Assembly: GCA_023412195.1 (NCBI GenBank)
Contig: JAEYNZ010000031.1
Coordinates: 1 to 15,831, forward strand
Direction: 5' to 3'
Origin: Bacteroidota bacterium
GTDB lineage: Bacteria > Bacteroidota > Bacteroidia > Bacteroidales > Prolixibacteraceae
Length of the DNA stretch: 15,831 nt
A program made the translations under genes and the position numbers. Shown piece by piece: positions 1 to 8,403 of this stretch. Numbering within the stretch: the first letter of the stretch is position 1; each line of letters opens with the position of its first letter. Below the pieces are notes generated by a model. It was not told the DNA's origin, ran no database searches, and saw nothing but the letters and a program-made list of their open reading frames with translations.

Positions 1-355
1 ATAATATTGCGCTTATAAAGAGCGCAAAACTATAAGCCAAATCAAATCAAAAAATCAAAGAACGTATATATATTACTAATTTTTAATAACTTATATTTAT
101 ATTTTAAAAGTTAACGCATCACTACTATTAATACATAATGATGTAAAGGCTGTAAAAATAGGTTGAGCTGTCATATAATGTTGAATAAATATTTTTTTTA
201 AAAGTAATCATTATTATGTAAGCAACTTCTTTTTCAGAAGAAATTTTATTTTTTGTTATACCGGTGAATGAGTCTTCAGTTTCTAATTTAATTGGAATAA
301 TCCCAAATGACATGCATTAATATGACGTCAGCCTGACTTTGTGCAAAACATCATG
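1..355. other. AT-rich gene-free stretch
   Basis: I see no convincing gene here. The only named structure is a perfect 7-bp inverted repeat, TTGCGCT at 7-13 and AGCGCAA at 21-27, with a 7-nt loop. It could be a terminator belonging to a gene left of the window, but no T-run follows on either strand, so I do not call one. The rest is about 75-80% A+T by eye, and its short open frames look like chance. Confidence 0.5.
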
Positions 356-406
356 AGGGTGTAAAATAAAGTCTGTCCAATAATTTTAATTTTGTGACAG
401 ATAATT

Positions 407-529
407 ATGAAACCTAAAGAAATCGAACAAATGAAGGCCAAGGCACTGGAGCAGTTCCGTAGCGGCCTCTCCCTGACGGGGAAAGCTCCCAACATCATCA
501 GAATTTATTATTATCCTCTTAAGCCCTAA
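407..529 (+). pseudogene. IS256-family transposase N-terminal remnant
   Basis: This 40-codon frame opens with MKPKEIEQMKAKALEQFRSG followed by LSLTGK. From family knowledge this closely matches the extreme N-terminus of IS256-family (mutator-type) transposases, which usually continue with a DGAFAPLLK-like stretch and run to about 400 residues. Here the similarity stops after LTGK; a different tail (APNIIRIYYYPLKP) leads to a stop. The DDE catalytic domain is absent, so the fragment cannot be active. Its codons are more GC-rich than the surrounding DNA, as expected for an insertion remnant. The segment at about 355-382 (GGGTGTAAAATAAAGTCTG) resembles the terminal sequences of such elements and may be the left end; no matching right end is visible. 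Confidence 0.65.
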
Positions 530-542
530 CTAACTTCTAAGT

Positions 543-652
543 AAATTCAATTTAAATTCAATATCAATTCAATGTCAATTCAATATAAATTCAATTATAA
601 TTGACTTTAATATGACTTAACATTGACTTTAAGTTGAGTTTAAGTTGAATTT
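543..652. repeat. Ten 11-bp units forming a 110-bp palindrome
   Basis: The stretch splits without gaps into ten consecutive 11-mers. The first five carry a central TTCA (for example AAATTCAATTT, CAATTCAATGT). The last five carry TTGA or the variant ATGA (for example TAATTGACTTT, AAGTTGAATTT). The change falls at the centre, CAATTATAATTG at 592-603. The halves are therefore reverse-complementary: 542-597 pairs with 598-653 at 44 of 56 positions by hand count, with no spacer, and several mismatches would be G-U pairs in RNA. All frames are broken by stops. The array lies just after the IS256 remnant and about 270 bp before secA. Its function is unknown; a cruciform, a very long RNA hairpin or phased protein sites are all possible. 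Confidence 0.8.
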
Positions 653-858
653 AATATTTAGCAAATCAGACAAAGGGATTGATTTTTTCATCTTTTATAA
701 GCAAAATCTGCTGTTCCGGTTTTACAACTGAACGTTTAATCAATTTATTAACAGGTAAATCTGATGATGCTGAACTGGTTCATATAACAATTATTCAGAA
801 TTTAAGAGATATTTTTTATCCGGGTTTACCACACATTTTTTCAAATTATTAAATTCTT

Positions 859-891
859 TTTCGGTGAAGCCTGTACAATTGATTAACTTTG
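859..891 (+). promoter_or_regulatory. Candidate secA promoter
   Basis: TAACTTTG at 884-891 fits the Bacteroidota -7 element TAnnTTTG. An imperfect -33 element (TTTC at 859-862) sits 21 nt upstream. Transcription would start about 30 nt before the secA ATG. The preceding 653-858 contains no recognisable gene. Confidence 0.5.
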
Positions 892-925
892 CATCTGTTT
901 AATAAAACCGCATAACATAACGCAT

Positions 926-3900
926 ATGGCATTTGTAACAAAGTTACTTGGAAAAATTTTAGGAAGTAAATCAGAAAGAGACATCAGGGAAACTTCTCCT
1001 GTTGTTGAATTAATAAAAAAGGAATATCAGCGGATGGTTTCCATGTCAAACGATGAACTGCGCAATGAAACTGATAAACTCCGGCAGGTCATCAATGAAC
1101 GGATCAAACCTGAACTGGATCAGATAGCTGAACTTAAGGCCAGGGCTGAGGAAATTGAAATAGAGGAAAGCGAAAAAACTTATGGCCAGATCGACAAACT
1201 TGAAGAGGTTGTACTGGAGAAGACAGAAGAGGTATTGAATGAAGTGCTGCCAACTGCTTTTGCCATTGTGAAAGAAACTGCACGGCGGTTTTTTGAAAAT
1301 GAAATCGTTGAAGTTACTGCCCGGAATTACGACCGCGACCTTGCATCTACACGCTCAAGCATCAGCATCAACGGCGAAAAGGCCCACTGGAAAAACCGGT
1401 GGATTGCCGGAGGAAATGAAATCGTATGGGATATGGTGCATTATGATGTCCAGCTCATTGGAGGTGTTGTTCTTCACCAGGGTAAAATAGCTGAAATGGC
1501 AACTGGTGAGGGTAAAACACTGGCGGCTACCTTGCCTGTCTTCCTGAATGCACTTGCCGGACGTGGTGTACATATTGTTACTGTAAACGATTACCTGTCG
1601 AGACGTGATGCGGAATGGATGGGGCCGATTTTTGAATTTCATGGATTGACGGTTGACTGTATCGACAAGCACCAGCCCAATTCAGAAGCCAGGCGTAAAG
1701 CATATAATGCCGATATTACCTATGGTACAAACAATGAGTTCGGATTCGACTACCTGCGTGACAACATGTCGATCAATCCGGAAGACCTGGTGCAGAGGAA
1801 GCATCACTATGCAATTGTCGATGAGGTTGACTCTGTACTGGTTGATGATGCCCGTACGCCCCTGATCATATCAGGTCCGGTGCCAAGAGGTGAACATCAG
1901 CAATTTGAAGAATTGAAGGGATTTGTTGAAAAGCTGCACAAGGCCCAGCGTGATCTTGTAAACCACATTTTTATTGACGCTAAGCGGTTACTTACTAAAG
2001 AGAATCAAACCGATGAGGAGAAAAAGGAGGGTGGATTGTTGCTCCTGCGTGCACATAAAGGATTGCCAAAGAATAAGTCGATCATTAAATTCCTGAGCGA
2101 AGAAGGAATGAGGGCAATCATGACAAAGACTGAAAATTTCTACATGCAGGAGAACAACAAAAACATGCATATTGTCACGGATCCTCTTTATTTTGTAATT
2201 GAAGAAAAGCAGAATTCGGTCGAACTGACCGACAAGGGGATCGACCTGATTTCGGAAGGTATGGATGATGTTGATTTTTTCGTGTTGCCTGATATGGGTG
2301 CCGTTCTTGCAGAACTTGAGAATTCGGGGCTTCCTGCTGAAGAGTTACAGGAGAAAAAAGATAAACTTATGCAGGATTATGCCGTTAAGTCGGAACGGGT
2401 CCATACAGTTAATCAGTTACTGAAGGCATATACCATGTTTGAAAAAGATGTGGAGTATGTTGTAATTGACAATAAGGTGAAGATTGTAGATGAACAGACA
2501 GGCCGTATTATGGAGGGCAGGCGGTATTCCGATGGATTGCACCAGGCCATTGAAGCCAAGGAACGTGTGAAGGTAGAAGCAGCAACACAGACTTTTGCAA
2601 CCATCACCCTGCAGAATTATTTTCGTATGTACCACAAGCTGGCAGGGATGACAGGTACTGCCGAAACAGAAGCAGGTGAATTCTGGGATATCTATAAACT
2701 GGAAGTTGTAGTTATACCAACAAATAAGCCTATAGTCCGCGACGACAGGGAGGATCTGGTTTATAAAACCAAGCGTGAGAAGTATAATGCTGTTATAGAT
2801 GAAATTGTTGATTTAAATACGGCCGGGCGCCCGGTGCTGGTAGGTACAACCTCGGTTGAGATATCAGAATTGCTGAGCAGGATGCTAAAACTTCGGGGAA
2901 TAAAACATAATGTGTTAAATGCCAAACTCCATGCACGTGAAGCCGACATTGTTGCAGAGGCAGGCCGTTCCGGAGCGGTTACAATTGCTACCAACATGGC
3001 AGGTCGTGGAACCGACATCAAACTGGCACCTGAAGTCCGGAAAGCAGGCGGTCTGGCTATTCTGGGTACTGAACGGCATGATTCACGTCGTGTGGACAGG
3101 CAGTTGCGGGGCCGTGCAGGAAGGCAGGGAGACCCGGGTTCTTCCCAGTTTTATGTATCGCTTGAAGACGATCTGATGAGGCTTTTTGGTTCTGAGCGTA
3201 TTTCAGGCATCATGGACCGGCTGGGTTTGAAGGAAGGTGAGGTGATTCAGCATTCCATGATCTCAAAATCAATAGAAAGGGCACAGCGCAAAGTTGAGGA
3301 AAATAATTTCGGAATTCGTAAGCGGTTGCTGGAGTATGATGATGTAATGAATTCCCAGCGTGAGGTGATTTACAGGAAAAGGAGGCATGCCTTATTCGGA
3401 GAGCGCCTTGATGTAGACCTGCTCAACATGATGTATGATTCAGTTGAAGAGCTGGTAAATGAATATTACGGCACAGATCAGTTTGAAGATTTCAATATGG
3501 AGCTGATGCGCCTGCTCTCACTGGAATCACCCGTTTCGCAAGAAGACTTTAAAAAACTTTCAGCTGCCGACATTACCGAAACCATTCATGCAAAAATGAT
3601 CGACAGCTACAAACGAAAGGTTGAAGCCATTTCGAAACAGGCATACCCGGTCATTAAAAATGTATATGAAACCAAATCGCAGGTATACAAGAATATTGTT
3701 GTGCCAATCTCAGATGGAAAGCGTGTATTCCAGATCGTATGCAATCTTGAGAACGCATACCTGAACAAAGGCAAGGAACTTGTAAAATCATTCCAGAAAC
3801 AAAGCATGTTGCTTACTATAGATAATCTTTGGAAAGAGCAGCTGCGTGAGATGGACGACCTGAAACAGTCGGTTCAGAATGCTACCTATGAGCAGAAAGA

Positions 3901-4246
3901 TCCGTTACTGATTTACAAGTTTGAATCATTCAATCTATTCAAGATTATGATTTCCAAGGTGAACAAGGATGTGGTAAGTACACTGATGAAGGGCCATATC
4001 CCTATTCAAAGTCCCGACCAGGTGAGGCAGGCTGATGAGAGAAAGCGTACGGATATGAGCAGGTACAAAACGCAGAAATCGGATATGCCAGGGGTGGAAA
4101 ATCCAATGCAGGGTGCAGTTACACAGGGTGGTGAACGTTCAAAGCCACAGCCTGTACGTGTTGAGAAGAAAGTCGGACGAAATGATCCTTGTCCATGTGG
4201 CAGTGGAAAGAAATACAAACAGTGCCACGGCAAAGGAACCGTATAA
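926..4246 (+). CDS. secA: Preprotein translocase ATPase SecA
   Basis: SecA is the cytoplasmic ATPase that pushes unfolded preproteins through SecYEG. The 1,106-residue protein shows the full set of hallmarks: Walker A GEGKT at 194-198, a DEVD Walker B box at 299-302 followed by SVLVDDARTPLIISGP, the GMTGTAETE and TNMAGRGTDIKL motifs of the second motor half, and the arginine-finger motif RGRAGRQ at 728-734. It ends in a zinc-binding tail, CPCGSGKKYKQCH (Cys1089, Cys1091, Cys1100, His1101), of the type that binds SecB and ribosomes in E. coli. It is about 200 residues longer than E. coli SecA (901), as usual in Bacteroidota, with extra sequence in the first nucleotide-binding and preprotein-binding regions (roughly 330-480). 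The start ATG lacks a Shine-Dalgarno sequence but gives the typical N-terminus. lgt follows after 35 nt, probably cotranscribed. Confidence 0.98.
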   Translation: MAFVTKLLGKILGSKSERDIRETSPVVELIKKEYQRMVSMSNDELRNETDKLRQVINERIKPELDQIAELKARAEEIEIEESEKTYGQIDKLEEVVLEKTEEVLNEVLPTAFAIVKETARRFFENEIVEVTARNYDRDLASTRSSISINGEKAHWKNRWIAGGNEIVWDMVHYDVQLIGGVVLHQGKIAEMATGEGKTLAATLPVFLNALAGRGVHIVTVNDYLSRRDAEWMGPIFEFHGLTVDCIDKHQPNSEARRKAYNADITYGTNNEFGFDYLRDNMSINPEDLVQRKHHYAIVDEVDSVLVDDARTPLIISGPVPRGEHQQFEELKGFVEKLHKAQRDLVNHIFIDAKRLLTKENQTDEEKKEGGLLLLRAHKGLPKNKSIIKFLSEEGMRAIMTKTENFYMQENNKNMHIVTDPLYFVIEEKQNSVELTDKGIDLISEGMDDVDFFVLPDMGAVLAELENSGLPAEELQEKKDKLMQDYAVKSERVHTVNQLLKAYTMFEKDVEYVVIDNKVKIVDEQTGRIMEGRRYSDGLHQAIEAKERVKVEAATQTFATITLQNYFRMYHKLAGMTGTAETEAGEFWDIYKLEVVVIPTNKPIVRDDREDLVYKTKREKYNAVIDEIVDLNTAGRPVLVGTTSVEISELLSRMLKLRGIKHNVLNAKLHAREADIVAEAGRSGAVTIATNMAGRGTDIKLAPEVRKAGGLAILGTERHDSRRVDRQLRGRAGRQGDPGSSQFYVSLEDDLMRLFGSERISGIMDRLGLKEGEVIQHSMISKSIERAQRKVEENNFGIRKRLLEYDDVMNSQREVIYRKRRHALFGERLDVDLLNMMYDSVEELVNEYYGTDQFEDFNMELMRLLSLESPVSQEDFKKLSAADITETIHAKMIDSYKRKVEAISKQAYPVIKNVYETKSQVYKNIVVPISDGKRVFQIVCNLENAYLNKGKELVKSFQKQSMLLTIDNLWKEQLREMDDLKQSVQNATYEQKDPLLIYKFESFNLFKIMISKVNKDVVSTLMKGHIPIQSPDQVRQADERKRTDMSRYKTQKSDMPGVENPMQGAVTQGGERSKPQPVRVEKKVGRNDPCPCGSGKKYKQCHGKGTV

Positions 4247-4281
4247 TCACTGTAAGACATTAATTTATAAGGTTACAAGTC

Positions 4282-5100
4282 ATGATTGATCTTCTCAGCT
4301 TTATCAGGTGGAATGCAAGTCCTGAAATTTTCAACCTGGGCCCGTTATCAGTTCGCTGGTATGGATTACTGTTCGCTTCCGGTTTTCTTATCGGATATTA
4401 TATTGGTGAGAAAATGCTCAAATCGGAAAATGTTCCCCAGAAGTGGATTGATTCTTTGTTTTTTTACATCATTATTGCCACTATTTTGGGCGCCCGTTTG
4501 GGCCATGTATTTTTCTATGGCTGGGACTACTATTCCCAACACCCAGGGGAAATCCTTCAGGTGTGGCAGGGTGGCCTTGCCAGTCATGGAGGTGCAGCCG
4601 GAATTTTTATTGCCTTGCTTATCCATTCCAAACTGATAACCAAAAGAAGTGTATTTTGGGCAATTGACCGTGTAGTTGTACCTACTGCACTGGTTGCAGC
4701 ATTTATAAGATTGGGCAACCTGATGAATTCAGAAATTTATGGCCACGAAACTTCACTTCCGTGGGGTTTTATTTTTGAAAGAAACGGGGAGGTAGTGCCA
4801 AAACATCCCACCCAGATTTATGAGGCCCTGGCTTACTTCTTAACTTTTGCTGTTCTGATGCATCTGTACTGGAAGACAAATTCAAAATACAAGGAAGGTT
4901 TGCTTACAGGTGTTTTGTTTGTAATGGTTTTTACAGCGCGGTTTTTTATTGAGTTTATCAAAGAAGACCAGGAAGCATTTGAGGCAACCATGGCCCTGAA
5001 TATGGGGCAATGGCTGAGCATACCTTTTATTTTGGGCGGAATATTTCTGATTGTAAGAGCACTTAAGCGGCCTGAGGTCAGGTATAAGAATAAGCGCTGA
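4282..5100 (+). CDS. lgt: Prolipoprotein diacylglyceryl transferase Lgt
   Basis: Lgt transfers diacylglycerol from phosphatidylglycerol to the lipobox cysteine of prolipoproteins in the inner membrane, the first step of lipoprotein maturation. At 272 residues it is of normal length with about seven hydrophobic segments. The Lgt signature is at 142-154 (IRLGNLMNSEIYG), with Arg143, Asn146, Glu151 and Gly154 in the same numbering as E. coli. The upstream GGLASHGGAAG motif (98-107) carries the conserved histidine (His102), and Arg220 in ARFFIEF probably corresponds to the late conserved arginine. It lies 35 nt after secA; both serve protein export. The BtuG-like lipoprotein in this window would be one of its substrates. 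Confidence 0.97.
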   Translation: MIDLLSFIRWNASPEIFNLGPLSVRWYGLLFASGFLIGYYIGEKMLKSENVPQKWIDSLFFYIIIATILGARLGHVFFYGWDYYSQHPGEILQVWQGGLASHGGAAGIFIALLIHSKLITKRSVFWAIDRVVVPTALVAAFIRLGNLMNSEIYGHETSLPWGFIFERNGEVVPKHPTQIYEALAYFLTFAVLMHLYWKTNSKYKEGLLTGVLFVMVFTARFFIEFIKEDQEAFEATMALNMGQWLSIPFILGGIFLIVRALKRPEVRYKNKR

Positions 5101-5174
5101 TCTTAATCAAATACATCAATCTGTAAAGATCCAATAATTCATACGGATGAAAGATCATTTTGCCTTATGAGGAA

Positions 5175-5262
5175 TTCACAGATTAGGAAACCACCTGTCG
5201 GTGGTTGGGAGGAGTTTTAACCTCAGAGGCGGAGAGGCGCAGAGATTTTAAGAGAAGAATTT
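5175..5262. repeat. Hairpin repeat, copy 1
   Basis: The stem arms are 5189-5195 and 5200-5206 with loop TGTC. This copy has CCTCAG where the other four have CCGCAG. A short spacer follows. Confidence 0.85.
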
Positions 5263-5319
5263 ACCCATTTCCTATAGTTATCGGTCAAGCTTCAGGCTAT
5301 AAGAGGAGGTTGCCTCAGA

Positions 5320-5407
5320 TTCACAGATCAGGAAACCACCTTGCGGTGGTTAGGAGGAGTTTTAACCGCAGAGGCGGAGAGGCGCAGAGATTTTAAGAGA
5401 AGAATTT
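5320..5407. repeat. Hairpin repeat, copy 2
   Basis: The stem arms are 5334-5340 and 5345-5351. The loop is TTGC instead of TGTC, while both arms are unchanged. A long spacer follows. Confidence 0.85.
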
Positions 5408-5503
5408 ACCCACTATCCCTATAGCTATCGGGACAAATTATACGAATAAAAAGTGGCGACAGAAATAGCAAGTTTCAGGCTAATAGAGGAGGTTTCCACA
5501 GAT

Positions 5504-5592
5504 TTATCAGATTAGGTAACCACCTGTCGGTGGTTGGGAGGAGTTTTAACCGCAGAGGCGGAGAGGCGCAGAGATTTTTAAGAGAAGAATTT
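5504..5592. repeat. Hairpin repeat, copy 3
   Basis: The stem arms are 5518-5524 and 5529-5535 with loop TGTC. One extra T is present in the GAGATTTTTAAG stretch. A short spacer follows. Confidence 0.85.
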
Positions 5593-5650
5593 ACCCATTT
5601 CCCTATAGCTATCGGTCAAACTTCAGGCTATAAGAGGAGGTTCCCTCAGA

Positions 5651-5738
5651 TTCACAGATCAGGAAACCACCTGTCGGTGGTTAGGAGGAGTTTTAACCGC
5701 AGAGGCGGAGAGGCGCAGAGATTTTAAGAGAAGAATTT
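5651..5738. repeat. Hairpin repeat, copy 4
   Basis: The stem arms are 5665-5671 and 5676-5682 with loop TGTC. A long spacer follows that is nearly identical to the one after copy 2. Confidence 0.85.
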
Positions 5739-5833
5739 TATGAAATATCCCAGTAGCTATCGGGACAAATTATACGAATAAAAAGTGGTGACAGAATAGC
5801 AAGCTTCAGGCTAAAAGAGGAGGTTGCCATAGA

Positions 5834-5921
5834 TTCACAGATAATGAAACCACCTGTCGGTGGTTAGGAGGAGTTTTAACCGCAGAGGCGGAGAGGTGCA
5901 GAGATTTTAAGAGAAGAATTT
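5834..5921. repeat. Hairpin repeat, copy 5
   Basis: The stem arms are 5848-5854 and 5859-5865 with loop TGTC. GGTGCAG replaces GGCGCAG. This last copy lies about 65 nt from the 3' end of the receptor gene. Confidence 0.85.
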
Positions 5922-5984
5922 TGGTGTTCTTTATTGATTACGTAAAGAATTTTATCCACGAATTTCAGCTATCTGCTCTTAGCT

Positions 5985-8315
5985 CTAATTGAATATTCTT
6001 ATTCCAATAAAAAACGATCTTGGCCGGGCAGGCCCGTAAACATAATTGCTGTCACGGTATTTACCCTTGTCAAAATCATCCTGGTAATGGTTTAGCAGAT
6101 TGCTGATCCCACCATAAAGTTCAATGGAAGAATCAAGTCTCCGGGCATTGAAAATATAAGCTGTTTTAAGTGTAATTTCCATGAATTCAGGAGATTTGGC
6201 AAGTAAATCCTGTTCGGGTGTACCAGGATCTCCTGCCACTCCATAATGGGGGATGATCATGGCCCCGGTGTAAATTCCGGATACAGATGTGCTAAACCTG
6301 TTGCCGGGTGTAAATGTGAGGGTATAATAACCATATGATTCCGGTGTACGCAAGTATTCCCTGGTCCCGGGAATTTGTTCCGACCAAGCAACCGGTTCAC
6401 CGTACATGCTTTTTTGAATTGTCATACCTCCTTCAATCTGCAGCCTCCGGTTATAATTTGCCCTTAGTTCAACAGTGGCCCCATATACTTCACTTAAACC
6501 CCCATTTCTTTTTTCCATGAGTGAATTGCCATCAGGATCCTTTCCTGTTTCCTCCAGAACGAATGCATCCTGAAGGCGTGTGTAGAATCCTTCCAGAGTA
6601 AATCCATAGATGTGATTAATGGTGGGTTTATCCCAGTTTAATGAGGTGCTCAGACTCTGTGACCGTTCTTCCTTTAAATCATCAGCCAGCTTTACGGTTT
6701 GTATTCCTCCGCCTGCAAATGCAATGTGCATATCGGAATCGAATGCCTGGGGAGCACGGAAGCCGGTTGACCACGACATACGGAATTGTGTGTTCTGGTT
6801 TGGTTTCAGCAGGAGGGAAACACGTGGGTTAAAAATGATGTTGTCGACAAAATTATGTTTATCGGCTCTGATGCCTGCCAGCAGGTTTACACTTCTGAAT
6901 ACATCCCAGTCGCTCTGGAAAAAGAAACCCGCATTTCTTGTATTTTGATCAATCATATAATTATATGTTCCGATTTCATCAAAAACATCATCAACAAGAT
7001 ATTCTGCACCCGAAGTAATGGTGTTTTTACCAGTTAGAAAATTTTCAATGGTGTGATTGAGCTGAGCTCCAACCTGTATGGTGTAGGTTTTTGAATGGCC
7101 GTAGGGAGGATTGTTGTTGTAAATGATTCGTTCATCTGGATTATCAGGAGAAATACCTGTAAAGTGCTTTCTTTTGGTATGTTGTCCTGCAGAATAAAGC
7201 ACGAATTCAGTAAGATTGTTTTCACTGGTTATTTCATAATCCACGCCACCCATTAAAACATCATGAGTTCGCTCTTCAGATTGTTCTGCCAGATAAGCAG
7301 GCCCTTCGATCATTTCACCACCGTACCTGTATTCGTGCATGCTCGAGAAATTTGCCTGCAGCATCTGGTTTTCGCTCATTTTAAAAAATGAATTCAGTCC
7401 GAAGGAGTTATTGGAAAGAGCAGGCAATTCCGAAAAATTATCATTGTTATGGTCGTAGACATCTCTTTGCCTGTGGGAGGTGTAAAGTGCCATACCTGCA
7501 TTTCTCCGCTGTGACAGGGCTGTTAATGTTCCATTCAGATTGAGATCTGAGGCTCCATTTCCAATGGCTGAGTAATTTGATGTAATTTCATATGAATTGC
7601 GCTGGGGCATCCGGGTAATAATATTTACAGTTCCTCCGATGGCACTGGATCCGTATAAAGCGGAGGCTCCTCCACGTACAATTTCTATCCGTTCCACCAT
7701 TTCCGATGGCAGTTGCTCAAGACCATATAATCCTGTAAGAGGACTGAACACAGAACGTCCGTTAATCAGGATCTGGCTGTAAGCTCCGCCAAGGCCGTTC
7801 ATTCTTAGCTGGGAATAGTTGCAGGTCTGGCAATCGACTTCCATTCTAAGCCCCGGTTGGAAATTTAAAGTTTCAGAAACAGTCTGGGCTGCCACATTCC
7901 GGATGGTGCGTGAATCGAGAATGCCTACTATGACGGCACTTTCTGTCTGGCGTTTGAATGTTTTGGTGCCGGTTATTACAACTTCATTCAAGCGCATATG
8001 CTCTTCCTCAAGATCGAAATTTACCTCTAAACTTGTTCCTGATTTTATTGTGATGTTTTTTTTCTGAATTTCAAATCCAACCATTCTTGCTACAATGGTA
8101 TATTCCCCCAGGGGCAGGTCCACCATCATATAATGTCCGGTAACATCGGTAGTAGTTCCAAAATTGGTACCTTCCAGATATATATTTACAAAAGGAATAT
8201 GTTCCCCCCGTGATACAACATGACCGAATACAACGGCATCCGTTTCATCCCGGGCATATAAATTATTTAAAGCATAGAAGCTGAAGACAGTAAGAAAAAT
8301 TACCCTTATTTTCAT
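5985..8315 (-). CDS. TonB-dependent outer-membrane receptor with CQTC plug motif
   Basis: This 776-residue protein is a TonB-dependent receptor of the outer membrane; its substrate is not known from sequence. A signal peptide covers about 1-21 (cleavage near NLYA-RD). A CarboxypepD_reg-like beta-sandwich follows (about 27-110), then the plug (about 120-235), with LNEVVITGTK at its start and EIVRGGASALYGSSAIGGTV near its end. The rest is beta-barrel, ending in FFIGIRIFN with a terminal aromatic strand typical of OmpA/BamA-recognised barrels. The plug has two cysteines, Cys162 and Cys165 (DCQTCNYSQLRMNGLGGAYS). I recall this pattern from a Bacteroidota receptor subgroup often linked to heme or metal uptake; that link is weak. 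The gene is transcribed divergently from the B12 operon, and the riboswitch on the other strand cannot control it. No clear promoter or Shine-Dalgarno sequence is seen. Confidence 0.9.
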   Translation of the reverse strand: MKIRVIFLTVFSFYALNNLYARDETDAVVFGHVVSRGEHIPFVNIYLEGTNFGTTTDVTGHYMMVDLPLGEYTIVARMVGFEIQKKNITIKSGTSLEVNFDLEEEHMRLNEVVITGTKTFKRQTESAVIVGILDSRTIRNVAAQTVSETLNFQPGLRMEVDCQTCNYSQLRMNGLGGAYSQILINGRSVFSPLTGLYGLEQLPSEMVERIEIVRGGASALYGSSAIGGTVNIITRMPQRNSYEITSNYSAIGNGASDLNLNGTLTALSQRRNAGMALYTSHRQRDVYDHNNDNFSELPALSNNSFGLNSFFKMSENQMLQANFSSMHEYRYGGEMIEGPAYLAEQSEERTHDVLMGGVDYEITSENNLTEFVLYSAGQHTKRKHFTGISPDNPDERIIYNNNPPYGHSKTYTIQVGAQLNHTIENFLTGKNTITSGAEYLVDDVFDEIGTYNYMIDQNTRNAGFFFQSDWDVFRSVNLLAGIRADKHNFVDNIIFNPRVSLLLKPNQNTQFRMSWSTGFRAPQAFDSDMHIAFAGGGIQTVKLADDLKEERSQSLSTSLNWDKPTINHIYGFTLEGFYTRLQDAFVLEETGKDPDGNSLMEKRNGGLSEVYGATVELRANYNRRLQIEGGMTIQKSMYGEPVAWSEQIPGTREYLRTPESYGYYTLTFTPGNRFSTSVSGIYTGAMIIPHYGVAGDPGTPEQDLLAKSPEFMEITLKTAYIFNARRLDSSIELYGGISNLLNHYQDDFDKGKYRDSNYVYGPARPRSFFIGIRIFN

Positions 8316-8392
8316 TGATGATAATTACACATTTTTAAATTCTAAAAGTTTTATTTGGAAACATTCTATATATGTTTTTGTTCCAGGATTGC

Positions 8393-8400
8393 TATTTTTG
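8393..8400 (+). promoter_or_regulatory. Candidate -7 element of B12 operon 1
   Basis: TATTTTTG fits TAnnTTTG and ends 3 nt before the first base of riboswitch stem P1, so the transcript would begin essentially at the riboswitch. No good -33 element is visible at the usual distance. Confidence 0.5.
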
Positions 8401-8403
8401 CAG

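Larger units (their letters stand above)
5175..5921. repeat. Intergenic array of five hairpin repeats with two spacer types
   Basis: Five copies of an 88-bp element lie between the convergent ends of lgt and the minus-strand receptor gene. Each copy has a perfect hairpin, AACCACC-(4 nt)-GGTGGTT, then a purine-rich segment with GGAGGAGTTTTAACCGCAG, GGCGGAGAGGCGCAGAG and a trailing AGAGAAGAATTT. Hairpin-to-hairpin distances are 145, 184, 147 and 183 nt. The spacers alternate in kind: short ones of 57-58 nt and long ones of 95-96 nt. A unit of about 330 bp (element, short spacer, element, long spacer) has therefore been duplicated, followed by one more element. The long spacers include AGCTATCGGGACAAATTATA. 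Short open frames inside are repeat artefacts. The rest of 5101-5984 shows nothing I can name. Confidence 0.9.

Noticed and set aside
7..27. Intrinsic terminator at the left edge
   Set aside because: The 7-bp stem is perfect but no T-run follows on either strand.
128..313. 61-codon open frame on the - strand
   Set aside because: It lies in very AT-rich DNA, with a low-complexity C-terminal part, no recognisable family and no promoter.
655..852. Open frame of about 65 codons on the + strand without a start codon
   Set aside because: It has no ATG at its beginning, no family resemblance and an overlap with AT-rich DNA before the secA promoter; probably chance, though a gene fossil cannot be excluded.
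1..925. tRNA or rRNA genes
   Set aside because: No cloverleaf-like or rRNA-like conserved segments were seen here or elsewhere in the window; this was by eye and not with a scanner.
5205..5727. Open frames of 63 and 65 codons on the + strand (5205-5396 and 5530-5727)
   Set aside because: They are translations of the repeat array, similar to each other only because the DNA repeats, with no family resemblance.
5175..5921. CRISPR array
   Set aside because: Repeats are about 88 bp, and the spacers are themselves repeated in two alternating types; no cas genes are present.
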